64,000 nt of DNA from NCBI GenBank assembly GCA_002336485.1, contig DDCZ01000078.1, positions 33,976 to 97,975 on the forward strand, written 5' to 3'. Shown one piece after another: positions 8,195-17,617 of the stretch (its first letter is position 1; each line of letters begins with the position of its first letter). The stretch comes from Flavobacteriales bacterium UBA1993. GTDB taxonomy: Bacteria; Bacteroidota; Bacteroidia; Flavobacteriales_G; Salibacteraceae. Made by a program: the position numbers and the translations under genes. Under the pieces are notes generated by a model that did no database searches, was not told where the DNA came from, and worked only from the letters and a program-made list of their open reading frames with translations.

Positions 8195-9658
8195 TTATCG
8201 CGGGTTATTCCAATAGTCCAAAGCCCTGCTCCCGTGCGAGTATGGGTCGCCTTCACTGCCCACAACTTCTGATGATCTTTCTTGGCTTGATTGGCTCCCA
8301 CCCATGGTTTCTCTTACAAGTCGAGTGTACCAAAGCTGGTCATATGGCTCACCAAGCACGTTAGAGTGCGCCAATATGTATTCGCTTGTTCTTTTTGTGT
8401 CAAGAAAGAAAAACTTTGCATTTGACTTTTCCGGAATTCGATAATAATGCCATATCTCGTATGGATAAGACCGTGACTCACTTCGAACGATGGACATTGA
8501 GTTGGGCTTGCCAAATTTCAAATAGATTCTTCCTCGATCAGATCCACAACCGTGCTGGGTGTTGTTTCCGTATTGACCTTCTACGTATGCGATGTCTTCA
8601 TAATAGGTGCGCCATGCCGACTCAGGGTCAATGGCGTTGCGGTCTTGCCAAAAGGCATAAAAGAATCGCTGCAATTCGGCGTATTCTGCTTTGCGGTAGT
8701 TACTTGATATGTAATTGACTTCGGCGTCGGTTCCCTTATAGATGAGACAATTGCACATCAACCTCAATGAATCTTCTGGGATCTGCCCAACAAATGTTTC
8801 CGAAGGATCTAGACGTAGGCTCAAATTTTCCTCTGATTGACTGAATCGTTTAAAGGGCAACGAGCGCGTCGAAAGCACTTCGTTGTTTCTATCAACGGCC
8901 TTAAGAACGAGCACATATGACCCAGTTTGCAAATCTTTTATGTTGATCCTCTGAAGAATCGGATGCACGGACGCCGCTTTCTTTCTCTGAATAGAACGAA
9001 ACTGTCCAACTACCTCGTCTGTATTTGGATTGACGATCTCGATTGTCACCAAAAATGGGGTGTCGGTTCCGAGCTTCGCATTCGCATTGTACAGTTCAGT
9101 GTAGAATTGAATCTCAGTTAAATCATTGGCATAAAACGGAGTAATCTTCGGATAAAGATTTTGTCCAGCGCGCTCAAACACACTTCCATCTATCGCTGGT
9201 GCTGTTGACCCTACCAACAAGATGTCACTGAATGCAATAGCTTTAGGGTCTAACTTAATGCTGACACTTTGTATGCTGGTGACTGAATCGGTTGGGTTGT
9301 TAATGTCTTTCAGCAAAATCTTCAGTTCATAGTTTCCTGGAGCCAATGCAAACCGTTGCTGGTCAATGAAATCATTAATCGAATTGACAGGATCTGCGGT
9401 CTTTTGACTCTTAATGATCGTTTTGCTGAAGTCCCTGATTTCTTCCTTGCTGATAAACATCAATGTTACCTCAACTTGTGCTTGAAACAAAGAGTCTTGA
9501 TCTGGGCTATATGTTAGATCAGCTCCATTGAACATTAAATAGGTCTCTACGTACGTGTTTTTCTCTGGAGTTATGAAGACGCCATAATGAAATGTAACGC
9601 TCATAGAAAAGAGCTGTGTGCCAGAGGAGATTAATAATAGAGTGAGTAGTCGACGCAT
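8195..9658 (-). CDS. GWxTD domain-containing secreted protein
   Basis: A 487-residue exported protein with a signal peptide near the start (LLTLLLISSGTQLFSMS). Residues about 325-450 match the GWxTD domain common in Bacteroidota and Acidobacteria: FFYAFWQDRN, YYEDIAYVEGQYG, SDRGRIYLKFGKP and YPYEIWHYYRIP. The name-giving GWxTD is changed here to GCGSD, keeping only Gly and Asp. The first 320 residues are beta-rich and lack an assigned domain. The molecular role of the family is not established. It sits alone downstream of an SLC13 permease on the same strand, 66 bases away. Confidence 0.85.
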   Translation of the reverse strand: MRRLLTLLLISSGTQLFSMSVTFHYGVFITPEKNTYVETYLMFNGADLTYSPDQDSLFQAQVEVTLMFISKEEIRDFSKTIIKSQKTADPVNSINDFIDQQRFALAPGNYELKILLKDINNPTDSVTSIQSVSIKLDPKAIAFSDILLVGSTAPAIDGSVFERAGQNLYPKITPFYANDLTEIQFYTELYNANAKLGTDTPFLVTIEIVNPNTDEVVGQFRSIQRKKAASVHPILQRINIKDLQTGSYVLVLKAVDRNNEVLSTRSLPFKRFSQSEENLSLRLDPSETFVGQIPEDSLRLMCNCLIYKGTDAEVNYISSNYRKAEYAELQRFFYAFWQDRNAIDPESAWRTYYEDIAYVEGQYGNNTQHGCGSDRGRIYLKFGKPNSMSIVRSESRSYPYEIWHYYRIPEKSNAKFFFLDTKRTSEYILAHSNVLGEPYDQLWYTRLVRETMGGSQSSQERSSEVVGSEGDPYSHGSRALDYWNNPR

Positions 9659-9724
9659 TATGCCTTGAAGTTATTGATTCGAGCTTTCGGAGATTACACT
9701 AATTAGAATACGCAGCGATTGAGG

Positions 9725-11512
9725 TTAAAACGGAAACAATATTGGAATTAGTAACGTGCTTAATATCCAAAAGATCAGGTTTAACCAGACTCCGACTTTG
9801 AAAAAATCACGAAATCGATAACCACCAGCCGAATATATCATGGTGTTTGTCTGATAGCCTATGGGTGTCATGAAGCTTAAACTTGCAGCAAACATAGTAG
9901 CCACCAAGAATGGAGTTGGGCTTACGTTGAGTTGAATCGCAATGGCAATGGCAATAGGCGCCACAAGTGCAGCGGTAGCGTTATTGCTCATGACTTCTGT
10001 TAATAGACTTGTCATGAGGTATATCCCAGACAGGATAACAATCGGGCCATAATCTTTGAAGCTTTCAGTAATAAACATGGCTAGGGAAGTGGCCAACCCA
10101 GAGTTATTCATGGCTACTCCTAGGCTTAACGCACCCGCCAGCAAGAAAACGATGGGCCATTGAATAGATCGATAGACCTCTTTCATGGTTAATGTTTTTG
10201 TTAGTACCAAGGCACAAACCCCGAGCAGCGTACTCACAACAATGGGAAGTAATCCAAGGCTTGCCGTGGTAATCACCGCCACCACAATAGCTGCAACCAG
10301 CCAAAACTGCTTCGCATTGAAACTTTGGATGCCTTCCTGACTTAATACAATAAACGGGGCATTCTGATCCTTGTTTGGCCCGCGCCATTGGTCAAGGTAA
10401 TGTGTCTTCATTTCAGCAAGTATCACATCACCAGATTGCAGTCTTACCTCTTGAAGAGAATAGTGGAGCACATCTTCCCGCTGTCGAATGGCCAATGGCG
10501 CTGCCCTAAATCGGCGTCTAAAGTCAAATTCCCTCAGCGTTTTTCCTTCCAATTCAGAATTGGTTGGAATGACCAACTCAACAAAGGACGATTGATCGGA
10601 AGAACTTTCTGCCTCTTCATCGCCCTCAAATGTCATCATCTTAACCCCAAGCTGGTCTTTCATTGTCTTCAACTTGCTTAGGTTGCAGCTAATTTTTAGA
10701 ATATCGCCAACCTTCATTCGGGTGTCTCCCTGTGGAAGGTTCATTCGCGTCGAATTCCTTCTAAGTTCTAGAATTTCCATTTCTAATTCCTTAACCAGTG
10801 CCGAAGAAAGTATTTGTTTATTGGCTAAATCAGAGCCGGGTAATATTTCGACCTCTGCGAGGTATTCAATAATGTTGTTTTCTAAATCACCGTTCATGTT
10901 TTCCTTTCTAGAAGGCAACAACCGCTGGCCAATGAAAATCATAAATATGGAACCAACAGCAACAAAAATGAGCCCCATTGGAGTAAAGTCAAACATTCCA
11001 AAAGGTTCGAGTCCGTTTTGAACTGCGATGCCGTTAACTAAGATGTTTGTCGAGGTGCCAATAAGGGTGCATGTACCACCGAAGATGGACGCATAGCTAA
11101 TCGGGATCAATAGTTTTGATGCGGCTCGGCCAGAATTTTTCGCGATTTGAGTAGTTACTGGAATCATCACTGCCACTACAGGAGTATTGTTGATGAAAGC
11201 AGAAACGAAGCTTACAACTGCCATGAGCAGGATAACGCCTCGTTGGTAATGATTGCGAAAAGTTCGTGTTAGTAGGCCAGAGACGTATTGAAGTGAACCT
11301 GTTTTTAGAATGGCTCCAGACAAAACAAACATGAATGCTACGGTGAGGGTTGCTGGATTGCTAAAGCCGGCAATACCTTCTTCGGGGCTTATCACGCCTG
11401 ATAAAACGAGCGTACCCATAATGAGAAGTGCAATGAGGTCAATGCTCAACTTCTCGGTAGCAAATAGAATTACTGCCGAGATGATTACGATACCTGTAAT
11501 GATTGCATCCAT
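9725..11512 (-). CDS. SLC13-family permease with two TrkA-C (RCK_C) domains
   Basis: A 595-residue inner-membrane ion-coupled transporter of the DASS/CitMHS type. Membrane segments fill about 1-190 and 400-595, with the repeated motifs SFVSAFINNTPVVAVMIPV and TEVMSNNATAALVAPIAI, the two re-entrant SNT/NNT-type substrate loops of the superfamily. Between the halves (about 205-385) lie two cytoplasmic RCK_C-like domains (around GDILKISCNL and SGDVILAEMK), which in related proteins bind regulatory ligands. Anion substrates such as sulfate or dicarboxylates are usual for the family, but this one cannot be assigned. The ATG at 11512 gives a normal first helix. Confidence 0.9.
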   Translation of the reverse strand: MDAIITGIVIISAVILFATEKLSIDLIALLIMGTLVLSGVISPEEGIAGFSNPATLTVAFMFVLSGAILKTGSLQYVSGLLTRTFRNHYQRGVILLMAVVSFVSAFINNTPVVAVMIPVTTQIAKNSGRAASKLLIPISYASIFGGTCTLIGTSTNILVNGIAVQNGLEPFGMFDFTPMGLIFVAVGSIFMIFIGQRLLPSRKENMNGDLENNIIEYLAEVEILPGSDLANKQILSSALVKELEMEILELRRNSTRMNLPQGDTRMKVGDILKISCNLSKLKTMKDQLGVKMMTFEGDEEAESSSDQSSFVELVIPTNSELEGKTLREFDFRRRFRAAPLAIRQREDVLHYSLQEVRLQSGDVILAEMKTHYLDQWRGPNKDQNAPFIVLSQEGIQSFNAKQFWLVAAIVVAVITTASLGLLPIVVSTLLGVCALVLTKTLTMKEVYRSIQWPIVFLLAGALSLGVAMNNSGLATSLAMFITESFKDYGPIVILSGIYLMTSLLTEVMSNNATAALVAPIAIAIAIQLNVSPTPFLVATMFAASLSFMTPIGYQTNTMIYSAGGYRFRDFFKVGVWLNLIFWILSTLLIPILFPF

Positions 11513-11596
11513 CAGGCCGCTAATGTACTAGACTTTGAGCCTCTTAAAGTTTCAAAATGTTGGTTGGGATAAATTCTGACAGATTATTTTTAGACC

Positions 11597-11968
11597 ATGA
11601 ACACGCCCGATAGAAATTGTCTCGAATGCGAAACTAAGTTGCTTGGAAGGTCCGATCAAAAATTTTGTTCCGATCAATGTCGAAACGCCTACAACAACAA
11701 GCAAAACAGCGATGCAAATAACCTTGTACGGAACGTAAACAACGCATTAAGAAGGAATCGGCGCATTTTGGATGGGCTGTGTAAAGGAGAAAAACAGAAG
11801 GTCAATCGAGAGAAATTGATCCAAAAGGGCTTTAGCTTTCAGTATTTCACGCATCAATACCAGACTAAAACGGGGACAGTATATTGTTTTTGCTACGAAT
11901 TGGGATACTTGACCTTGAATGATGAAGAGGTGCTAATTGTGAGGAGAAATTCTGAAAATTCGATATGA
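11597..11968 (+). CDS. Small putative zinc-finger protein
   Basis: A 123-residue cytoplasmic protein. The N-terminus has a compact four-cysteine knuckle: CLEC at 8-11 and CSDQC about 15 residues later, in the form CxxC...FCSDQCRNAYNNK, which resembles short zinc ribbons found in many Flavobacteriia. The remainder is basic and ends with a strand-rich segment. No catalytic motif is seen; nucleic-acid or protein binding is a guess. Its stop overlaps the DgkA start by four bases (ATGA), so the two are co-translated. A candidate promoter lies immediately upstream (TTG at 11564, TATTTTTA at 11585-11592), only four bases from the ATG. Confidence 0.8.
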   Translation: MNTPDRNCLECETKLLGRSDQKFCSDQCRNAYNNKQNSDANNLVRNVNNALRRNRRILDGLCKGEKQKVNREKLIQKGFSFQYFTHQYQTKTGTVYCFCYELGYLTLNDEEVLIVRRNSENSI

Positions 11969-12351
11969 AGAAAAGTACGGGGCTTAATGGCCGATTGAAG
12001 AGTTTTGGCCATGCCTTTAGTGGCCTATTGTATTTCTTTAAAAGAGAGACCAACGCTAAGATCCATGCAGCCGCTGGTTTGTTAGCCATCCTTTTTGGAT
12101 TTTTTTTCTACATTGATAAATTCGAATGGTTCATGGTATTGTCTGCAATTTCCTTGGTCTTGGTCACGGAAATCGTGAATACCTCAATAGAGGTGTTGGT
12201 TGATCTAGTATCACCAGAATTTAATGAAATGGCCGGAAGGGTCAAAGACTTAGCTGCGGCTTCAGTGTTGTTCGCTTCAGGATTTGCCCTTGTGATTGGA
12301 CTCGTGGTCTTTCTAATGCCACTACTCAGCGCGCTAGCAGCATTGTTATGA
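11965..12351 (+). CDS. dgkA: Diacylglycerol/undecaprenol kinase family membrane protein
   Basis: A 128-residue integral membrane kinase of the DgkA/UdpK family, which phosphorylates diacylglycerol or undecaprenol with ATP to recycle lipid carriers. An amphipathic N-terminus with NAKIHAAAG is followed by three membrane helices and the active-site signature EIVNTSIEVLVDLVSP..NEMAGRVKDLAAASVL, matching the NT.IE...D......H..A...KD..A.AV pattern of the family. Bacteroidota members often act on undecaprenol, but this cannot be decided here. It overlaps the zinc-finger gene by four bases and the convergent kinase gene by six. Confidence 0.93.
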   Translation: MKKSTGLNGRLKSFGHAFSGLLYFFKRETNAKIHAAAGLLAILFGFFFYIDKFEWFMVLSAISLVLVTEIVNTSIEVLVDLVSPEFNEMAGRVKDLAAASVLFASGFALVIGLVVFLMPLLSALAALL

Positions 12352-13881
12352 GTCGGCCGTTGCAGCGACTATCCTTGACGATAGTTCTGCCATGGTGATT
12401 GGTTTCGGTAAAAAACTGTGCATTCCAGCATCTAAACATCGTTGTTCATCTTGATCAAGCACATTTGCAGTCACAGCAATGATTTTTGGAATTGGCTCGT
12501 GTACTGCATCCTTCAATATTCGTTTTGTTGTTTCAATGCCATCAAGGCCAGGCATATTTAAGTCCATGAGGATCAAATCGTAATTCCGTTCCTGCCAAAT
12601 GCTGAGACACTCCAGTCCGTTATTTGCAATGTCACAATCTACCCCCAGTGATTCAAGCATGCGCTGAAGGATGATTTGATTGAATTTATTGTCTTCGACA
12701 ATGAGCGCAGATATCCCTTCAAACTTTGGAATTCCGGTTACATTTAAGATTGGAGGAGTCACCTGTTTCTCCTCAGATGGGGTTAGAGGTAAGTAGGCCG
12801 TAAAACGAGAGCCGACTCCGAAATCGCTCGAGATTATTAATCGACCTTTCATCAAACGCAACAGTGATCGGGTGATAGTGAGGCCCAATCCCACACCGCT
12901 TTCGCCTTCGTTTTCTCTCTCCTTGCTTTGATCCGACACCTGGTTAAACGGACGCTTAATGAATTCAAGGTTCTCGGGTTCGATGCCCATTCCAGTATCG
13001 CTTACGCAGAAAAACAACTCGTCCGGGTTATCCTTATTTGTGGCAACAACTAACTCTACTTTGCCCTCTTGCGTATACTTGATTGCGTTGCTTAATAGAT
13101 TAGTTAAAATCTGGGTTAACCGAACCTCATCCGTTAGTATCGATGAGGGCAAGTCACCTATGCTATACTTAAATTCGATTTCCTTTTTCTCTTTAATAAT
13201 GAGCGCCTCGGTAAAATTCGCCATGTTTTTAACAAAGTCGCTGATGTGCATGTGTTTGGCTCGAATCTTAATTTTATCAGCCTCGATTTTACTTAGGTCC
13301 AATACGTCAGTGAGGAGTTGGAGTAGCGTCTCGCTGCTTTCATTCATGAGTTGAAAGAGCATTTTTTGATCTGGCTTTAGATCATGTAATTTCAGAAGGT
13401 CGATGGCGCCAATAATACTGTTGAGGGGTGTTCTGATTTCATGGCTCACACTCGCTAAAAAGGCCGACTTTGCTTTCGAAGCTTTGTCTGATTCTTTTTT
13501 AGCATACTCCAATTGAAGGTTCGTGCTCATTAAATCGCTTTGTGCGCGCAGAAGCTTTTTCCTGTCTCTGAGGAAGTTGATTCGGAATGAGGTGACAAGC
13601 ACTGCAGCCCCTATAGATGCAAAGAACAATCCAGCCATTATTACCACCTTTTTTGTGCCGCCGATGGGCTCCCACACGAGAGATGGGTACATCAGCTCGG
13701 CACTGATAAGTACAATAAGGCTGACGAGATATACTATTACAATAGTTGACTGCTGTTTTCTTCCTGCTGTGAAAGAAACCATAAGCAGTAACAGAATTAA
13801 ATATGGAGCCATAGGGCCATTTGCACCACCGTTTAAAAACCAAAGCGGAAACGACATACCGATACCTGTACCGAAGAACAA
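12346..13881 (-). CDS. Hybrid sensor histidine kinase/response regulator, downstream part after an in-frame TAG
   Basis: A 511-residue frame from a TTG at 13881. It holds four membrane helices (to about residue 100), a coiled linker, a HisKA domain with SVSHEIRTPLNSI (His near 147), an HATPase domain with DTGMGIEP and GVGLGLTI, and a C-terminal receiver with the phospho-acceptor in LILMDLNMPG and a conserved K in FLPKPI. The 79-codon frame just upstream lies in the same phase and is separated only by one TAG (13885-13887) and one TAC codon, so the ancestral gene was about 592 codons with a six-helix sensor. As it stands, translation from TTG 13881 or an internal ATG would give a kinase with four helices. 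It may be functional, reduced or decaying. Confidence 0.85.
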   Translation of the reverse strand: MFFGTGIGMSFPLWFLNGGANGPMAPYLILLLLMVSFTAGRKQQSTIVIVYLVSLIVLISAELMYPSLVWEPIGGTKKVVIMAGLFFASIGAAVLVTSFRINFLRDRKKLLRAQSDLMSTNLQLEYAKKESDKASKAKSAFLASVSHEIRTPLNSIIGAIDLLKLHDLKPDQKMLFQLMNESSETLLQLLTDVLDLSKIEADKIKIRAKHMHISDFVKNMANFTEALIIKEKKEIEFKYSIGDLPSSILTDEVRLTQILTNLLSNAIKYTQEGKVELVVATNKDNPDELFFCVSDTGMGIEPENLEFIKRPFNQVSDQSKERENEGESGVGLGLTITRSLLRLMKGRLIISSDFGVGSRFTAYLPLTPSEEKQVTPPILNVTGIPKFEGISALIVEDNKFNQIILQRMLESLGVDCDIANNGLECLSIWQERNYDLILMDLNMPGLDGIETTKRILKDAVHEPIPKIIAVTANVLDQDEQRCLDAGMHSFLPKPITMAELSSRIVAATADS

Positions 13882-13884
13882 GTA

Positions 13885-14124
13885 CTATGTAGATCGGCTA
13901 GCCGGAGTCTGACGTGTTTTAATGTAGATCCACCCATAAATTATTAGACCGATGACTAGGATAGCATTAGCCAATGGTGGGATTTCCATTGCAATGTTTA
14001 CAATGACCGTGGGTAAAATGAGGATGCACACAACGAGGGCACTATTTCTCATTAGCCGATCACCAACTCTGTGGTTGGAGTTGGTCATGTTTAGATACGT
14101 ATAGAGCTGGTTTAAGTAGCCCAT
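13885..14124 (-). pseudogene. 5' fragment of the hybrid histidine kinase, ending at an in-frame amber codon
   Basis: Seventy-nine codons from ATG 14124 encode a hydrophilic lead and two membrane helices (about 26-46 and 48-66), ending IKTRQTPASRST and TAG. The next codons continue in the same frame as YLFFGTGIGMSFPLWFLN, the third helix of the kinase at 12346-13881. The pieces together give the six-helix N-terminal sensor found in many Bacteroidota hybrid kinases. A single substitution would restore the frame, for example TAG to CAG, AAG, TGG or TAC. Whether the change is real, a sequencing error or read through is not visible. Confidence 0.75.
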
Positions 14125-14253
14125 AGATTGTTCAAATCTTAATAAAAGATAGGGTAGGTATAATAATACGCAATTATAGAATCAAGGTTTCTATATCCCA
14201 TAAGTAGGATACCGATAATCAATCTAAAGTCAGTCGTTACGACAACGTTCTTG

Positions 14254-16380
14254 TCAGGTAGTCGCTAATTTATTAAGTAGGTCAAGAGCCGCTTCGCTGA
14301 TCACAGTGCCAGGCCCAAAAATCGCTGCAACGCCTGCATCCTTAAGGAAGGCGTAGTCTTGCTTTGGAATCACGCCGCCTGCCACAACAAGGGCGTCGGA
14401 GCGTCCGATTTTGGCCAATTCATCAACCAAATCGGGCATCAATGTCTTATGACCTGCCGCAAGTGAACTCACCCCAACAATGTGCACATCGTTTTCCATG
14501 GCCATACGAGCTACTTCGGCAGGAGTAGAGAAGAGTGGCCCAATGTCTACGTCAAAACCAATGTCTGCAAACGAGGTGGCAATAACCTTCGCGCCTCGGT
14601 CGTGTCCGTCTTGCCCCATTTTGGCCACAAGAATTCGGGGGCGACGACCTGTTCGCCTGGCAAACTCATCGGTCATCGTCCGAGCTTTGTTAAATGCTTC
14701 ATCTCGCTTCATCTCCTTCGAATATACTCCACTTATACTTCGGGTCTCCGCTTTGTGGCGGCCATAAATTTCTTCTAAGGCGCTACTGATTTCGCCAAGT
14801 GTTGCGCGCTCTGTCGCGGCTTCTACCGCTAGGCCTAGAATATTTCCTTGTCCCGTTTTCGCTGCTTCGGTAAGCGCCTGTAGCGTGCTTTTTACGCGAG
14901 AATCGTTTCGATTAGCCTTGGTGTTCACCAATCGTTCTATCTGGCTGTCACGAACAGCGGTGTTGTCCACGTCTCGAATTTCGAGGGTTTTGTCATCCTC
15001 AATTTCATACCGATTCACGCCAACAATTATTTCTTGTCCGCTATCAATGCGCGCTTGTTTTTTCGCAGCGGCTTCTTCGATTCGCATCTTAGGTAATCCG
15101 GCTTCAATAGCTCCGGTCATGCCTCCAAGTTTTTCGACTTCTTCAATATGAGACCATGCCTTTTCAATGAGTTCAGCAGTGAGCTTCTCAACGTAATAGG
15201 AGCCGCCCCATGGATCAATTCCTTTGCATATATCCGACTCCAATTGCCAGAAAAGCTGGGTGTTTCGTGCAATTCGTGCCGAGAAATCGGTGGGTAAAGC
15301 AATTGCCTCGTCCAATGAGTTTGTATGTAAGGATTGGGTTCCACCGCTAATGGCAGCCAAAGCTTCCATACTGGTTCGAGCAATGTTGTTAAATGGATCT
15401 TGCTCCGTGAGGCTCCATCCCGACGTCTGAGAATGTGTTCTAAGTGCGGTGCTCTTTGGGTTCTTCGGGTTAAATTGCTGAATGATCTTAGCCCAAAGAA
15501 CGCGCGCCGCCCGCATCTTGGCGATTTCCATGAAATGATTCATTCCTATTCCCCAAAAGAAGGAGAGTCTTGGCGCAAAATTGTCTATGTCTAATCCTGC
15601 TTCTAGGCCTTTCCGTACATATTCTAAACCATCAGCAAGTGTATAAGCCAACTCAATGTCGGCAGTGGCTCCTGCCTCATGCATGTGATAACCCGAAATG
15701 CTTATCGAGTTGAATTTGGGCATTTTCTGAGACGTGAATTCAAAAATATCCCCAACCAATTTCATCGATGGCTTTGGTGGATATATGTAGGTGTTTCGTA
15801 CCATGAATTCTTTGAGAATGTCATTTTGTATAGTGCCGCTAAGCTTTTCAACTGCAACACCTTGTTCCTGCGCAGCTACGATGAAGAAGGCCATAATTGG
15901 AATGACCGCACCGTTCATGGTCATGGATACGGACATCTGATCAAGTGGGATTTGATCAAACAAGATCTTCATGTCCTCCACGGTGTCAATGGCAACTCCG
16001 GCTTTACCCACGTCACCCTTGACACGAGCGTGGTCGCTGTCATAACCTCTATGTGTGGCTAGGTCGAAAGCAACGGATAGTCCTTTTTGACCGGCAGCCA
16101 GGTTTTTACGATAAAATGCATTTGACGCTTCGGCAGTGCTGAAACCAGCATATTGGCGAATGGTCCAAGGTCGGATGGTAAACATGCTGGCATATGGTCC
16201 GCGCAAGTAAGGAGGAATGCCGGCGCCAAAACCAAATTGGGGTAGGGAAGAGGCGTCAACTTTGGGGGCAATATTCGGAATATCAATTCCTTCGGGTGCA
16301 GTCCATGTTGACGCTGAAGCCATTAAGTCGGCGTTTGAATGTCCAACTAAATCTTTGAATGAAAGTCCTTTAATACTCAT
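14254..16380 (-). CDS. mutB: Methylmalonyl-CoA mutase, large (catalytic) subunit
   Basis: A 708-residue adenosylcobalamin enzyme that interconverts (R)-methylmalonyl-CoA and succinyl-CoA, linking propionyl-CoA and odd-chain or branched substrates to the TCA cycle. The N-terminal TIM barrel shows YASMFTIRPWTIRQYAGFST, HTNSLDEAIALPT and ISISGYHMHEAGA; the C-terminal cobalamin domain has the base-off motif GQDGHDRGAKVIA (DxHxxG) and the GVSSLAAGH and VVAGGVIP segments. Length is normal for the family. It starts in an ATGA overlap with the small-subunit stop, so the two are coupled. No MeaB chaperone or epimerase is in the window. Confidence 0.97.
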   Translation of the reverse strand: MSIKGLSFKDLVGHSNADLMASASTWTAPEGIDIPNIAPKVDASSLPQFGFGAGIPPYLRGPYASMFTIRPWTIRQYAGFSTAEASNAFYRKNLAAGQKGLSVAFDLATHRGYDSDHARVKGDVGKAGVAIDTVEDMKILFDQIPLDQMSVSMTMNGAVIPIMAFFIVAAQEQGVAVEKLSGTIQNDILKEFMVRNTYIYPPKPSMKLVGDIFEFTSQKMPKFNSISISGYHMHEAGATADIELAYTLADGLEYVRKGLEAGLDIDNFAPRLSFFWGIGMNHFMEIAKMRAARVLWAKIIQQFNPKNPKSTALRTHSQTSGWSLTEQDPFNNIARTSMEALAAISGGTQSLHTNSLDEAIALPTDFSARIARNTQLFWQLESDICKGIDPWGGSYYVEKLTAELIEKAWSHIEEVEKLGGMTGAIEAGLPKMRIEEAAAKKQARIDSGQEIIVGVNRYEIEDDKTLEIRDVDNTAVRDSQIERLVNTKANRNDSRVKSTLQALTEAAKTGQGNILGLAVEAATERATLGEISSALEEIYGRHKAETRSISGVYSKEMKRDEAFNKARTMTDEFARRTGRRPRILVAKMGQDGHDRGAKVIATSFADIGFDVDIGPLFSTPAEVARMAMENDVHIVGVSSLAAGHKTLMPDLVDELAKIGRSDALVVAGGVIPKQDYAFLKDAGVAAIFGPGTVISEAALDLLNKLATT

Positions 16381-17576
16381 GCTTCTTCTTTGCTTAAGGA
16401 GTAAGACAAACTGACAACATCCGGCAAATACTGGTATTCTGAACCTTTAATTAGGGGCTCATCTTCTGGGCGGACGGGAGGGTATTTGTTTGCCCCCAGT
16501 AAGATAGATTCGCTATTTGTAAACGCTTCCAGTTTCTCGTTTCGAGATGCGTCCAAATCAGTTAGCAACTGTTTGGATTTCACATAGGAAGAAAAGCCAC
16601 CAAGTTTTTCAATCCGTTGAACCTCGGACCAGGCCAGTTCTGCAATCTTAGATGTCAGATTTTCAATAAAAAATGACCCGTCGCTGGGGTTTAAATTCTT
16701 ATCCATTCTGCCTTCGTCCTTCATCAGGTTCTGAATATTTCGCGTGATCCGTGAGGAAAAATCAGAGCTTTCGCTAAAATGATGATCCCAAGGCTTGATC
16801 ATAATATACGTGGCACCGCCAATCGCTCCTGCTAGTCCGGCAGAAGTTGCGCGCAGTACATTGGTGTATTCGTCTGTCTTGGAGTATTCGTTTGTTAGAT
16901 TGGTGGCAATCATTTCCGGGTTAACGGCATCATGGCCTTCAGCCATTAATGCGGATGACCATAGCCACCGAAATGCGCGAATCTTGCTCAGCTCGGTTAG
17001 GTAAGAAGATCCTAAGCCTGTACTGAACAGAATGTTGGAAGGTGATTTTATGTTCGCTAAAGCTTCAATTCCTTGAGACAACATTAAAGCCACTTCTTGA
17101 ATAACTGTTGCTCCGCGCTCACGGAGTCGTTCACCACGAAGTAGTAAAGTGTCCCCATCTGCAGAGACTGGTTGGGTGCCGTCTTTGAGAGTTGGTCCGA
17201 AAAAGTCTAACAAAGTTTCGTGCTTAATGAAGACGGGCGCGTAACTCTGATCGATGCTTTTCATCGCCACTTCGGCTGCTGCACCACGAAAGCTTTTTTC
17301 AAACCAGACGCCTTCGGCGCCTGCCATTAAAGACGCCAGTGCCTTTGAGTTTGCTTCGGTGGCATTCTGCTCGTTGATGTATTCGATCGCCTTCCAGGGT
17401 TCCTTACTATTAATCAGGGTTGGGACCATTTCGGGTAATTGATCTTGCCATGACTCCATGTCAAAACCCTCGATGCTTCTCCAGACAAGAAAATCCTCGT
17501 ATGGCTTTCCCTTAAGTTCCTTGTCTACTTGAGCTCTCCACTCTGCATGCCCGATTTTTTCAAAAGGAAATTCCAT
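16377..17576 (-). CDS. mutA: Methylmalonyl-CoA mutase, small subunit
   Basis: A 399-residue non-catalytic partner of the large subunit. It shares the barrel fold: an N-terminal EWRAQVDKELKGKPYEDFLVW, the WQDQLPEM block, and a barrel with VNPEMIATNLTNEYSKTDEYTNVLRATSAG and DPSDGSFFIENLTSKIAELAW-like elements (here NPSDGSFFIENL). It lacks any DxHxxG cobalamin motif, as expected. It is shorter than the roughly 450-620 residues of many homologues because the C-terminal pseudo-cobalamin domain is missing, which is common in Bacteroidota. The ATG at 17576 lies 18 bases after a TATATTCG -7 box. Confidence 0.93.
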   Translation of the reverse strand: MEFPFEKIGHAEWRAQVDKELKGKPYEDFLVWRSIEGFDMESWQDQLPEMVPTLINSKEPWKAIEYINEQNATEANSKALASLMAGAEGVWFEKSFRGAAAEVAMKSIDQSYAPVFIKHETLLDFFGPTLKDGTQPVSADGDTLLLRGERLRERGATVIQEVALMLSQGIEALANIKSPSNILFSTGLGSSYLTELSKIRAFRWLWSSALMAEGHDAVNPEMIATNLTNEYSKTDEYTNVLRATSAGLAGAIGGATYIMIKPWDHHFSESSDFSSRITRNIQNLMKDEGRMDKNLNPSDGSFFIENLTSKIAELAWSEVQRIEKLGGFSSYVKSKQLLTDLDASRNEKLEAFTNSESILLGANKYPPVRPEDEPLIKGSEYQYLPDVVSLSYSLSKEEA

Positions 17577-17594
17577 TCACAATAGGTTTGGAAA

Positions 17595-17602
17595 CGAATA
17601 TA
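17595..17602 (-). promoter_or_regulatory. Candidate -7 box for mutA-mutB
   Basis: TATATTCG on the minus strand, matching TAnnTTYG. No TTG is found at the expected -33 distance, so the call is tentative. It lies between the DivIC-like gene stop and the mutA ATG. Confidence 0.35.
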
Positions 17603-17617
17603 GAATCTATGGAAGAA

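Noticed and set aside
13882..13887. Frameshift as the cause of the split kinase
   Set aside because: Both parts are in the same reading phase; only a TAG separates them, so a nonsense codon explains the break without an indel.
15679..16062. A 127-codon plus-strand frame inside mutB
   Set aside because: It is wholly antisense to a conserved, full-length catalytic gene, has no recognisable domain and has the look of a mirror frame.
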